64,000 bases of DNA from Pseudofrancisella aestuarii (lineage in GTDB: Bacteria > Pseudomonadota > Gammaproteobacteria > Francisellales > Francisellaceae), in contig NZ_QLIS02000001.1 of the NCBI RefSeq assembly GCF_003574475.2, forward strand, positions 620,001 to 684,000, given 5' to 3'. Below the pieces are notes generated by a model. It was not told where the DNA came from. It saw only the letters and a list, made by a program, of their open reading frames with translations, and did no database searches. A program made the position numbers and the translations under genes. Of the stretch, positions 11,318 through 20,363 are shown one piece after another. Numbering within the stretch: position 1 is the stretch's first letter; each line of letters opens with the position of its first letter.

Positions 11318-12730
11318 ATGAGTAAAAATATTATAGATAAAATATGGGACGCTCACATTGTAAAACACACTCCTAATTTCCCTGATGTTTTATATATAGA
11401 TAGAATGCTAATGCATGAAGTAACATCTGCTCAGGCTTTTGATAAGCTAAGAGAATTAAACCTCGCTGTAAACAATAAAAAATCTATTTTAGCGACTGTA
11501 GATCATAGCATATCAACATCCCCTATTAATCGCTATGACATGAAAGATAAAGTTGCTCAAGCTCAAGTTGAAACTTTGCGCAGAAACGTAAAGGAGTATG
11601 ATATAGATTTCTATGATTTCGATAGCCAACATCAAGGAATAGTACATGTTGTTGGTCCAGAGCTAGGCTTCACACTTCCTGGAACAACTTTAGTATGTGG
11701 CGACTCTCATACATCTACTCACGGAGCTTTTGGCGCGTTAGCATTTGGTGTTGGAACCTCTGAAGTTGGTCATGTCTTAGCAACAAACTGTATTCTTCAA
11801 TATAGACCAAAAACAATGAAAGTAGAATTTGTTGGTACTCCTAGCAAATATGCTACAGCTAAAGATATCGTAATGAGACTGATAGCTGATATTGGTATTG
11901 GCGGAGCTGGTGGCCATGTAATTGAGTATACTGGTGAGTCTATTATTAATATGTCTATAGAAGAAAGAATGACTCTTTGTAATATGTCTATAGAGTGTGG
12001 TGCAAGAGCTGGCTTAGTATCTCCTGATGAAAAAACTTTTACATATTTAAAAGGTAGACAATATGCTCCTCAAGGTGCTGATTTTGATAAAGCGGTAGAA
12101 AATTGGAAGTCTATAGTTTCTGACAAAAATGCTCACTATGATAAAGTTATAACTGTAAATGTTGAAAATTTACAACCTATGGTTACTTGGGGAATTAACC
12201 CTCAACATGCTATATCTATTACAGATAAAGTACCCAGCCTAAAAGATATTCCGGCACATCAACAAAAGTTAGCTCAACAAGCATATGAATATACAAGTTT
12301 TGCTGAAAATGAAAATATTATGGGCAAAGAAATTCAATGGGCATTTGTAGGAAGTTGTACTAATGGACGCATCGAAGATATGAGAGCTGCAGCTGAAGTT
12401 CTAAAAGGAAAGAAAGTTGCTAAGAATGTAACTATGTATATAGTTCCTGGTTCTGAACAAGTTAGAAGTATTGCAATATCTGAAGGTTTAGACAAAATAT
12501 TTACTGATGCTGGAGCACAGTTTAGAATGCCTGGTTGTTCTATGTGCTTAGCTATGAATGACGATAAAGTCCCTGCAGGAGAAAGATGTATTAGTACATC
12601 AAACCGCAACTTTATTGGTAGACAAGGTAAAGGCAGTATAACTCATCTTGCTTCACCGCAAACTGTAGCAGCTAGTGCAATTATGGGTAAAATTTGTAGT
12701 GTTGAACAATTAAGCAAGGAGGCAAAATAA
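11318..12730 (+). CDS. leuC: 3-isopropylmalate dehydratase large subunit
   Basis: LeuC with LeuD isomerises 2- to 3-isopropylmalate through a [4Fe-4S] cluster. The 470-residue protein has the aconitase-family pattern: VCGDSHTSTHGAFGALAFG, the cluster ligand in VGSCTNGRIEDM, and the paired cysteines in RMPGCSMCLAMN. It starts 9 bp after leuA and ends directly against the leuD start at 12731. Confidence 0.97.
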   Translation: MSKNIIDKIWDAHIVKHTPNFPDVLYIDRMLMHEVTSAQAFDKLRELNLAVNNKKSILATVDHSISTSPINRYDMKDKVAQAQVETLRRNVKEYDIDFYDFDSQHQGIVHVVGPELGFTLPGTTLVCGDSHTSTHGAFGALAFGVGTSEVGHVLATNCILQYRPKTMKVEFVGTPSKYATAKDIVMRLIADIGIGGAGGHVIEYTGESIINMSIEERMTLCNMSIECGARAGLVSPDEKTFTYLKGRQYAPQGADFDKAVENWKSIVSDKNAHYDKVITVNVENLQPMVTWGINPQHAISITDKVPSLKDIPAHQQKLAQQAYEYTSFAENENIMGKEIQWAFVGSCTNGRIEDMRAAAEVLKGKKVAKNVTMYIVPGSEQVRSIAISEGLDKIFTDAGAQFRMPGCSMCLAMNDDKVPAGERCISTSNRNFIGRQGKGSITHLASPQTVAASAIMGKICSVEQLSKEAK

Positions 12731-13297
12731 ATGCAAGCTTTTAAAAAGTTAACAAGTAATGCTTTACCTCTTTGGCTAAGTGATATTGATACAGATATGA
12801 TAATACCTGCGGAGTTTCTTACTCAAACATCTAAAGATGGATATGGAGAAAGTTTATTCTGTAGACTAAAAGAAAAAGATAAAGACTTTGTATTTAATAA
12901 ACCTAAATATAGAAATGCAGAAATTTTGATAGCTGGAAATAACTTTGGCTGTGGTTCATCTAGAGAACATGCTGTTTGGGCTCTTACACAAGCTGGAATA
13001 AAAGCTATAATAGCTCCTTCATTTTCAGATATCTTCTTTAATAACTCTGCAAAAAATGGATTACTACTAATAAGTCTTGATGAAAGTATAGTCAAAAAGC
13101 TTTGTGATAAAGCTGAAGATGCTAGTTTTCAACTAACAATAGACTTAGAAAAACAAACCATTTCTACTTCTAAAGAAGAGTATTCTTTTGAATATGACCC
13201 TTTTAGAAAAGAATGTCTTTTAAAAGGTCTTGATGATATGACTTATTTATTATCATTAAAAAATGAAATTCATCAATTTGAACAAAATAGAGCCTAA
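12731..13297 (+). CDS. leuD: 3-isopropylmalate dehydratase small subunit
   Basis: This 188-residue subunit completes the LeuCD isomerase. The swivel-domain motif is [16 protein letters not shown], preceded by [15 protein letters not shown] near the N-terminus; both are standard for LeuD. The ribosome binding site (aaggaggc) lies in the end of leuC, so the two are translationally coupled. It is followed by leuB after 5 bp. Confidence 0.97.
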   Translation: MQAFKKLTSNALPLWLSDIDTDMIIPAEFLTQTSKDGYGESLFCRLKEKDKDFVFNKPKYRNAEILIAGNNFGCGSSREHAVWALTQAGIKAIIAPSFSDIFFNNSAKNGLLLISLDESIVKKLCDKAEDASFQLTIDLEKQTISTSKEEYSFEYDPFRKECLLKGLDDMTYLLSLKNEIHQFEQNRA

Positions 13298-13302
13298 CCA
13301 CT

Positions 13303-14382
13303 ATGAATAAAAATATTGCTGTATTAGCTGGCGATGGAATTGGTCCAGAAGTTATGGAATGTGCAATAGAAGTTCTTGATGCTATAGCACAAAAATATAA
13401 TCACACATTTAACTACACATATGCTTTAGTCGGTGGTGCTGCTTATGATAAACACAAAGATCACTGCCCTGCTGAAACTATAGAAATATGTAAGAATTCT
13501 GATGCTATTTTATTTGGTTCTGTGGGAGGTCCTGTAGAAGCTCAAAATAAAGAAAAATGGCAAGGGTGTGAAGCAAAAAGTATTTTAGCTCTTAGAAAGA
13601 CTTTTAATTTTAATGTTAATATCCGCCCTGCTAAAGTTTTTGAATCATTAAAAGATAGTTGCCCATTAAAAGATGAGCGAATCAAAAATGGTGCTGATAT
13701 CGAAATATTTAGAGAGTTATCTCGAGATATATATTTTGGTGAGCATAAAAGATTTATAGATAGTAATGGAGTCAGACAAGCTACAGACTTAGCTGAATAT
13801 GATGAAGAAACTATCCACAATATAGCTGTCAAAGCCTTTAAAAGAGCTCAAGAACGCTCAAAAGTACTTACATCTGTAGATAAGGCTAATGTCCTTGATA
13901 CATCAAGATTATGGCGCGATGTAGTAAATGAGGTTGCGAAAGATTTCACTGATGTAAAAGTTAATCATATGTATGTTGATAACTGTGCTATGCAATTAGT
14001 ATTAAATCCAGGACAATTTGATGTTTTGGTTACAGGTAATATATTTGGAGATATATTATCAGATCTAGCATCTGTTCTACCAGGTTCTATTGGATTAGTT
14101 CCATCTATTAGTCTAAATGCTGATGGATTTGGTTTATATGAGCCTTCTGGTGGATCTGCTTATGATATTAAAGGGTTAGGAAAAGCTAACCCTATTGCTC
14201 AAATATTATCAGCCGCATTAATGCTAGCTTACTCTTTTGATTTAGTTGAAGAATCTCAAACTATTGAAAAAGCTGTAGAAAAAACTTTAGAACAAGGCTA
14301 TAGAACTGCTGATATATATAGTAAAGATATGAAACTAACAACTACTAAAGAATTTACATCTAAAATAATTAGTTTTATTTAA
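13303..14382 (+). CDS. leuB: 3-isopropylmalate dehydrogenase
   Basis: LeuB oxidatively decarboxylates 3-isopropylmalate with NAD to give 2-oxoisocaproate, which IlvE then aminates. The 359-residue sequence starts NIAVLAGDGIGPEVM and has LFGSVGGP, RPAKVFESL, RELSRDIYFG, DKANVLDTSRLWRD, and the metal-binding NIFGDILSDLASVLPGS. It is the last gene of the ilvE-leuACDB operon and converges with the Old Yellow Enzyme gene 19 bp downstream. Confidence 0.97.
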   Translation: MNKNIAVLAGDGIGPEVMECAIEVLDAIAQKYNHTFNYTYALVGGAAYDKHKDHCPAETIEICKNSDAILFGSVGGPVEAQNKEKWQGCEAKSILALRKTFNFNVNIRPAKVFESLKDSCPLKDERIKNGADIEIFRELSRDIYFGEHKRFIDSNGVRQATDLAEYDEETIHNIAVKAFKRAQERSKVLTSVDKANVLDTSRLWRDVVNEVAKDFTDVKVNHMYVDNCAMQLVLNPGQFDVLVTGNIFGDILSDLASVLPGSIGLVPSISLNADGFGLYEPSGGSAYDIKGLGKANPIAQILSAALMLAYSFDLVEESQTIEKAVEKTLEQGYRTADIYSKDMKLTTTKEFTSKIISFI

Positions 14383-14401
14383 TTCTCTATTTATTCCAAT
14401 A

Positions 14402-15454
14402 TTATTTTGCAAAAGGATAATCTATATAGCCATTTGCTCCACCATGATAATATAATTCAGGGTTTGGTGGATTTAACTCAATATCTTCCTTATATCTTCT
14501 AACTAAATCAGGATTAGCTATAAATCTTTGACCCCATGCAGCTGCATCAGCCTTACCGTCTAATATCATCTGCTCAGCAGTTTCTTTATCTAGTTGCTGA
14601 TTAATTATATAGTTCCCTTTAAATGCTGACTTAAGCTTTCCTGCCAAATCATCATCCCCAAGACTCGCTCTTGCAAAAACAAAAGCTAATTTACGTTTAC
14701 TTAATTCTGATAATAAATATGAAAAAGTTTTAACTGGATCGGAATCTGACATATCATGCGAGTCACATCTAGGTGCTATATGCATACCCACATAATTATG
14801 CCCCCAAACATCTACTACAGCATCAGTAACTTCTAACATAAGTCTTGCTCTATTTTCTAATGAGCCACCATATTTATCATTACGCTTATTTGTGCCATCT
14901 TGTAAAAACTGATCTAACAAATAACCATTTGCCCCATGAATCTCTACTCCATCAAATCCTGCTTTTTTAGCATTTATGGCAGCTTGTTTATATTCTAAAA
15001 TAATATTCTCCACTTCCTCTAAACTAAGCTCTCTAGGAGTAACAAACTCTTTCTTTGGTCTTAACAAGCTGACATGCCCTGCTGGCTTTACTGCGCTAGC
15101 TGACACTGGTATTTTTCCATCTAAATATATAGGGTCTGAAATGCGGCCAACATGCCAAAGCTGTAACAAAATAACTCCTCCTTCTTTATGGACCGCATCA
15201 ACTACTTTTTTCCAGCCTTGTATTTGTGCTTCTATCCAGATACCGGGTGTATTTGGATAACCCACACCCATTGGTGATATTGAAGTAGCTTCAGTAAGTA
15301 TCATCCCAGCAGTAGCCCTTTGAGAATAGTACGTAACCATATCATCAGTTGGAACTCTATTCTGATCAGCACGACATCTTGTCAATGGTGCCATTATTAT
15401 TCTATTTTTTAACTCTAATGATCCTAGTTTAATTGGATTAAATAATATAGACAT
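14402..15454 (-). CDS. Old Yellow Enzyme family NADH:flavin oxidoreductase
   Basis: An FMN-dependent ene-reductase of the NemA/XenB type that reduces activated alkenes and other electrophiles. Motifs: LKNRIIMAPLTRCRA, LQLWHVGRIS, VEIHGANGYLLDQFLQ (His-Gly-Ala-Asn substrate pair), NKRNDKYGGSLENRAR, and ADAAAWGQRFIANPDL. The frame is open to 15526, but the ATG at 15454 (MSILFNPIKLGSLELKNR) gives the usual N-terminus and has an upstream aagga, so I use it (350 aa). The physiological substrate cannot be told from sequence. Confidence 0.92.
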   Translation of the reverse strand: MSILFNPIKLGSLELKNRIIMAPLTRCRADQNRVPTDDMVTYYSQRATAGMILTEATSISPMGVGYPNTPGIWIEAQIQGWKKVVDAVHKEGGVILLQLWHVGRISDPIYLDGKIPVSASAVKPAGHVSLLRPKKEFVTPRELSLEEVENIILEYKQAAINAKKAGFDGVEIHGANGYLLDQFLQDGTNKRNDKYGGSLENRARLMLEVTDAVVDVWGHNYVGMHIAPRCDSHDMSDSDPVKTFSYLLSELSKRKLAFVFARASLGDDDLAGKLKSAFKGNYIINQQLDKETAEQMILDGKADAAAWGQRFIANPDLVRRYKEDIELNPPNPELYYHGGANGYIDYPFAK

Positions 15455-15637
15455 TACAGATATATCCTTAATTGAATTAATAAAGACATTAAACAATTTA
15501 CCTTTATCTTTAGCAACATTTTTCATACGCTTAAATCATTAAATATAAGCATTTCAATTTATTACCAATTAGAGTTCTAGTAGAATTTTAAACTAAAAAT
15601 ATTTTGATAAACAAAATCACTGAAAGGAGAAAGTAAA

Positions 15638-15925
15638 ATGAAGATTCATATTGTAGAACTAAAATATATTAAAAGTGAAGATGAAATAACAAGAGTTAGA
15701 CCAGCTCATAGAGAATTTTTAGATATTGGTTATAAAAATAAACTTTTCTTAGCTTCTGGTCCAAAAGAAGATAAAACTGGTGGTATTATTTTAGCTGTAG
15801 GTGACATAAATGAAGTAAAAGAGCTTCTTAAAAATGATCCTTTTCACAAAGAAGAAGTTGCAGAATATTCATTTAAGTCTTTTGATGCTGTTAAATCAGC
15901 AAGTGAGATTGCTAGCTTACTATAA
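15638..15925 (+). CDS. YciI family protein
   Basis: This 95-residue alpha/beta protein resembles the YciI/YCII family: MKIHIVELKYIKSEDEI, then RPAHREFLDIG with the conserved His, and FLASGPKEDKTGGIILAVGD. The family has a dimeric ferredoxin-like fold with possible enzymatic roles that are poorly known. A strong ribosome binding site (aaaggagaaag) precedes the ATG. It is divergent from the Old Yellow Enzyme gene and converges with panD, 4 bp away. Confidence 0.85.
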   Translation: MKIHIVELKYIKSEDEITRVRPAHREFLDIGYKNKLFLASGPKEDKTGGIILAVGDINEVKELLKNDPFHKEEVAEYSFKSFDAVKSASEIASLL

Positions 15926-15929
15926 AAAG

Positions 15930-16313
15930 CTAACTAGCCTTATTAATAGATGAATCTAAATAACGACGTATTTCTGTAATTTCATTATTTTTATCAACAA
16001 AAACTAAATGAGGATTATGTGATAATTCTTCAGAAGTCTCATACTCTGCATAAGATGCTATTATCACCACATCATCTGCAGCAACATGTCTAGCTGCTGC
16101 TCCATTTAAGCAAATTTCTCCTGAATCTCCTAAAATAACATATGTTGCAAAACGGCTCCCGTTATTACAATTATAAATTTCTACCTTTTCAAAAGGTATA
16201 AGGTTTGCTGCCTCACATAACTTTCTATCTATACTAATTGAACCATAATAGTTTAAATTGGCCTCTGTAACTGTAGCCATATGTATTTTTGATTTAAGTA
16301 ATGTTCTTTTCAT
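15930..16313 (-). CDS. panD: Aspartate 1-decarboxylase
   Basis: PanD makes beta-alanine from aspartate for pantothenate. The 127-residue proenzyme has the self-cleavage site YYGSISID, where Gly24-Ser25 is cut and Ser25 becomes the pyruvoyl group. GAAARHVAADDVVIIASYAE follows, as in the family. It is the last gene of panG-panB-panC-panD and starts 2 bp after panC. Confidence 0.95.
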   Translation of the reverse strand: MKRTLLKSKIHMATVTEANLNYYGSISIDRKLCEAANLIPFEKVEIYNCNNGSRFATYVILGDSGEICLNGAAARHVAADDVVIIASYAEYETSEELSHNPHLVFVDKNNEITEIRRYLDSSINKAS

Positions 16314-16315
16314 AA

Positions 16316-17089
16316 TTAAGCCTCAACCTCCTCTAGTGAAAAATTATCAATAAGCCTAACTTCTTCAATAAATGCTGCTGCAAAGCGCCTTTCAAAATGT
16401 TCCTCTAAATAATCGACTTTAATATAATTTTGCTCTAATTGTTTTTCAATCTGTTTAAGCGGTTTATTTAGTTTTATTAATTCCGCAAAGATTTTAGCTT
16501 TTTCTCTACCTTTTTTAGACAAGCGTAAATTACGGGAACTAAATGCCAAACCATCTGATTCACGTATAATTGGACAACCTATAATTTCTGTTGGCACAAA
16601 AAATGCTTTAGCCATCTCTTTAATCAAATATAGTTGCTGAAAATCTTTTTCTCCAAAATAAGCTTTATCTGCTTGTGTCAGTTGCAAAAGTTTCATAACA
16701 ATCGTTAAGACTCCATCAAAATGTCCAGGACGGGACTTACCACAAAGGATTTTGCTTAATGATTTCTCACTAAGTTGATAATTATAGTTATCTGGATAAA
16801 TATCTTCTTTAAGTGGTGCTAATAGAAAATCAACCTCAGCATTTTCTAATAAATTGATATCCTCTTCCCATGTTTTAGGATAATTTATAAAATCACTTTG
16901 GTTATTAAATTGTGTAGGATTTAGAAATATAGTGACTATAGTTATATCATTTTCTTTCTTACTTTTTTCAACTAGGCTTAAGTGTCCCTTATGTAATGTC
17001 CCCATTGTCATTACCACACCTATAGATTTATCTTTAGGTAAAGATTTACGTAGTTTTATCCATTGACTAATATCTGTAACTATTTTCAT
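16316..17089 (-). CDS. panC: Pantoate--beta-alanine ligase
   Basis: PanC joins pantoate and beta-alanine with ATP, the last step of pantothenate synthesis. The 257-residue protein has the nucleotidylyl-transferase HxGH motif in VMTMGTLHKGHLSLVE, IFLNPTQFN, CGKSRPGHFDGVLTIV, YFGEKDFQQL and LAFSSRNLRLSKKGREKA. It is somewhat shorter than E. coli PanC (283). It sits 13 bp after panB. Confidence 0.96.
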   Translation of the reverse strand: MKIVTDISQWIKLRKSLPKDKSIGVVMTMGTLHKGHLSLVEKSKKENDITIVTIFLNPTQFNNQSDFINYPKTWEEDINLLENAEVDFLLAPLKEDIYPDNYNYQLSEKSLSKILCGKSRPGHFDGVLTIVMKLLQLTQADKAYFGEKDFQQLYLIKEMAKAFFVPTEIIGCPIIRESDGLAFSSRNLRLSKKGREKAKIFAELIKLNKPLKQIEKQLEQNYIKVDYLEEHFERRFAAAFIEEVRLIDNFSLEEVEA

Positions 17090-17102
17090 ATCTTTATCCT
17101 CT

Positions 17103-17921
17103 CTAAGCTATTTGTATATCATAACTTTCACTTTGAGCAGGATATGATATGTTATTTACTTCATCATGATATTTATCAAATGCAGTTTTTATATCTGTAA
17201 ACCCACTAAAAAAATGACGAACAAATTTAGGTTTAAGATTTAATGTCATCCCTAGCATATCTTGTAATACTAAAACTTGTCCATCAACATCTTTTCCAGC
17301 GCCAATGCCAATAACTGGAATATCTAGTAATTCAGTAATTTCTTTAGCTAAAACACTTGGAACACACTCTAAAACCACAGCAAAACAGCCTAACCTTTGT
17401 AATAACAAAGCTTGTTGTTTTATTAATTCTGCTGAATCTATAGTTTTACCTTGTACTTTATAACCTAAGCTATTTACTGACTGTGGTGTAAGACCCAAAT
17501 GTCCCATAACAGGGATTCCTGAATTTACTATGTGTTCTATAACATCAGCATGCCCTTCTACACCTTCTATTTTTATAGAATTTGCTCCCGCTTTTATTAG
17601 TTTTTCAGCACACTCAACAGCATACTTGATCCCCTTCCTATTAGATAAAAAAGGCATATCTCCAACAATAAATTTATTTGGAGCACCTGAGTGCACTGCC
17701 TTAGTCATAGACTCCATCATCTCTATGGTTGCATGAGTAGTATCTGGGTATCCAAATATAGTCATAACTCCACTATCGCCAACTAGTAAAATATCAATTT
17801 CACTCTCATTAGCTATGCATGCAAAAGAATAATCATAGCAAGTTAGCATTGATATTTTTTTCTTATTTCTTTTATAGTTTAGTAATTGTGAAGGTAGTAG
17901 CTTATTTTTAACTTTTGTCAT
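17103..17921 (-). CDS. panB: 3-methyl-2-oxobutanoate hydroxymethyltransferase
   Basis: PanB adds a hydroxymethyl group from methylene-tetrahydrofolate to 2-oxoisovalerate to make ketopantoate. Motifs are ISMLTCYDYSFA, DILLVGDSGVMTIFGYPDT, KIEGVEGH, VMGHLGLTPQSV and IPVIGIGAGKDVDGQVLVLQD. The frame is open to 17969, but the ATG at 17921 (MTKVKNKLLPSQ) follows a strong gaggagaaag site and gives the usual length (272 aa). The start lies 14 bp inside panG. Its substrate 2-oxoisovalerate is shared with LeuA. Confidence 0.95.
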   Translation of the reverse strand: MTKVKNKLLPSQLLNYKRNKKKISMLTCYDYSFACIANESEIDILLVGDSGVMTIFGYPDTTHATIEMMESMTKAVHSGAPNKFIVGDMPFLSNRKGIKYAVECAEKLIKAGANSIKIEGVEGHADVIEHIVNSGIPVMGHLGLTPQSVNSLGYKVQGKTIDSAELIKQQALLLQRLGCFAVVLECVPSVLAKEITELLDIPVIGIGAGKDVDGQVLVLQDMLGMTLNLKPKFVRHFFSGFTDIKTAFDKYHDEVNNISYPAQSESYDIQIA

Positions 17922-18660
17922 TTCTTTCTCCTCTATTCTCATTTGAAATAACTTTATAAGTTTCCACAAAACTCTGATAAATTTCTTTAAAAGGATCTTT
18001 ATCTAAAGCTTTAAGGTTCTTTGATATTGTTTCTTCATCATTTCTGACTAAAGGACCTGTTAAAGCTTTTTCTGGATCTTTCATAATATTTATCATTGTT
18101 TGCTTTATAAAAGGTTCTAAAGCCTTATCAGAGGCTAAAAACCTACTTTTCATCTCATAAAAAAACTTTTGCCATAATATCGTTGTGAAATTATTCGCTA
18201 AAACACATAAGGAATGATAATAAGCTTTATCTTTCTCATCTATAGATATATATTGATTAGGTAACTCAGGAAAAAGCTCTTTAAATGATGGTGCTTTTTT
18301 ATCTTGAACAAACAGAATACTTTTATAGTCATCTACAGAATAAACTTCATTATTAAAAGTCATTAATGGATGAAATCCAAAAGCTAACTTTGAAATTAAT
18401 GCTCCTGAAAAATGAATACATACTTTCTTCTGTAATTGTGGATTTTCTATTAAAAACAAATCTATTGTCTTATCAGGAATAGCTAACAAAACAATTTCTA
18501 CATTTTCAAAAACAACCTTGAGATCTCGAGTACTTTTATAATCCCAAACTACAAAATCTAAATTAAGAGATGAAAAATATTTAACTAAATGTTTACCCAA
18601 TCTACCCTGTCCCACAATACCATAGATAGGCTTAAGTGGGTTAGCAAATAGCAAAGACAT
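17908..18660 (-). CDS. panG: Ketopantoate reductase, PanG type
   Basis: This 250-residue protein has an N-terminal Rossmann motif (YGIVGQGRLGKHLVKYF) and a DUF2520-like layout with FHPLMTF. It is not similar to classical PanE in visible motifs. Its place at the head of panG-panB-panC-panD, overlapping panB by 14 bp, matches the Francisella locus where PanG was described as the ketopantoate reductase. The role is to reduce ketopantoate to pantoate. Assignment rests on context plus the family pattern. Confidence 0.88.
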   Translation of the reverse strand: MSLLFANPLKPIYGIVGQGRLGKHLVKYFSSLNLDFVVWDYKSTRDLKVVFENVEIVLLAIPDKTIDLFLIENPQLQKKVCIHFSGALISKLAFGFHPLMTFNNEVYSVDDYKSILFVQDKKAPSFKELFPELPNQYISIDEKDKAYYHSLCVLANNFTTILWQKFFYEMKSRFLASDKALEPFIKQTMINIMKDPEKALTGPLVRNDEETISKNLKALDKDPFKEIYQSFVETYKVISNENRGERNDKS

Positions 18661-18771
18661 AATAAAACAAAGTTTAAATATTAGACTTAACCGTTCATCG
18701 TAACACTACTAGGTTTAATAGCAAGAAAAGAAATAGCATCTTTATAAATAATTATTTATAAAAACTATACA

Positions 18772-18911
18772 TCATTTCTCTTTTTTCACCTCAAAACCAT
18801 CTAAAAACGAAGCATCTGCTTTCTGAAAAAATAATTCTTTAGATTACAAACATCATCAAATACCTTTGACTTTGGAACTCCTTTATCCCAAATAATTTCG
18901 GCAAATTCCAT
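18772..18911 (-). pseudogene. Decayed fragment resembling MnmC (tRNA wobble-uridine modification)
   Basis: The 380-bp gap before the MFS gene holds a remnant on the reverse strand. From 18911 it reads MEFAEIIWDKGVPKSKVFDD and V, which matches the W-x-x-x-G-x-P-x-S-x-x-F-DDV start of MnmC/MnmD proteins. After a one-base frame change it continues ELFFQKADASFLDGFEVKKE and K, then stop at 18772. The second part may be a remnant of the domain's end (GFxVKKEK), which would mean a large internal deletion. Functionally dead if correct. The MnmC call rests on one short motif. Confidence 0.4.
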
Positions 18912-19040
18912 ATTTTTAAGCTTCTTTAGTAATTATTATTTTATTAAAATCATATAAAGTATATTTTAAAGATTCCTGCTAAAATTAGTATAATTTATGC
19001 AAAACTAGAATTTTTTCTAAGCTTTTACAGGACTAAATAG

Positions 19041-20243
19041 ATGAATACTGAAATGTCATTAAAAAATAAAGTAATACTTACTTTAACTTGTTATCTTTGC
19101 TATTTCTACACAGCTAATGTGATCTTAGTTACAGGCGCAGTAATGAAACCTTTATCAGAATATTTTGATAATAGTAATATTGGCTTTGCTTTCACTTTTA
19201 TTAATGTTGCTATGTGGTTTGCAATATTTATAATTGGTTTTTTAATGATACGATTCTCTATTAAACTACTTTTAATAATAGCTGTTATTATTGGAGTTTT
19301 ATCTTCATTAATAACATACATATCACCATCTATGTTTACCTTAAAAATATTACTAACTTGTGTAGGGCTTACAGGCGGTTTGTTCATGGCTATTGCAAGC
19401 TACATGATTGTTCATATATATAATGATCATAAAGTTAGAGCAATGAATGTAATCTTCACCGATTTCTTTTTTAGTTTTGGTGGTGCAATAATTCCAATAT
19501 TTGCAGCTTATCTTATCACCCAAAATTATGAATGGTACACTATATATGCTATTTTACAAATCACAGCTATTGCTATTTTAGTATTAGTTATATTCTCAGA
19601 TTTCACAATACTCAATCGACACAGTTGTGAATCTAAGAAACAAGCAAGTCTAAATTTTTCATCATGGAATTTCAGCTTATACTGCATCGCTTTTGCAGCA
19701 TTTTTATTTTTACTAGCTCAATTAACTATGACTAGTTATGCTCAAACTTATTTCCAAGATATTTTAGGCTGGGGAACTATAGATGCAAATAAACCTCTAT
19801 CATACTTTTGGACAGCACAATGTATAGGACTATTCCTTAGCCCACTAATTACTAGAAAAATTCCTTTAAAATTCATCCTTCCTTCATTTATGGTAGTTTC
19901 AACAATATGTTTATGTTGCATAATCTATATACCTAATATAGATATAGTCCTAAAAGCTGCCATAATTTTTGGTTTATTTAATTGTTATATATATGCTGGA
20001 TTATTAGCTTATGGAACTTTCCAAATGGAAAACTCACCTCCAACTTTAATTACAACAATATTATTATTTGGAACAACTGGTACTGCATTATCAACAACAA
20101 CCGGCGCTTTTATTAATAAATATTTTGGTCTAGTAACTGTAATGCACTCTGTGATATTTTTCTATTTAATATCTTTTATATTAATAGTGTTAGCTGTTAT
20201 ATACTCAAAAGAAAGTAAAACTGAAAATTTACTAGGTCATTAA
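19041..20243 (+). CDS. MFS transporter, TsgA-like
   Basis: A 400-residue integral membrane protein with about 12 hydrophobic segments in two halves and a hydrophilic linker near residues 195-210 (LNRHSCESKKQASLNF). Features such as YFYTANVILVTGAVMKPLSE and TGGLFMAIASYMIVHIYND recall the TsgA/FucP-like major facilitator group. Substrate unknown. It appears to be monocistronic, with 120 bp before the next gene. Confidence 0.75.
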   Translation: MNTEMSLKNKVILTLTCYLCYFYTANVILVTGAVMKPLSEYFDNSNIGFAFTFINVAMWFAIFIIGFLMIRFSIKLLLIIAVIIGVLSSLITYISPSMFTLKILLTCVGLTGGLFMAIASYMIVHIYNDHKVRAMNVIFTDFFFSFGGAIIPIFAAYLITQNYEWYTIYAILQITAIAILVLVIFSDFTILNRHSCESKKQASLNFSSWNFSLYCIAFAAFLFLLAQLTMTSYAQTYFQDILGWGTIDANKPLSYFWTAQCIGLFLSPLITRKIPLKFILPSFMVVSTICLCCIIYIPNIDIVLKAAIIFGLFNCYIYAGLLAYGTFQMENSPPTLITTILLFGTTGTALSTTTGAFINKYFGLVTVMHSVIFFYLISFILIVLAVIYSKESKTENLLGH

Positions 20244-20363
20244 TAATTTTTATTTTCTCTAAAATTATCAATTTTCTTAATAAATCATATAAATTCTTTT
20301 TAATATGAAGTTTAATATTTATAGGTTATATTTACACAAAATCTAATTCTAATTAAAAATAAT

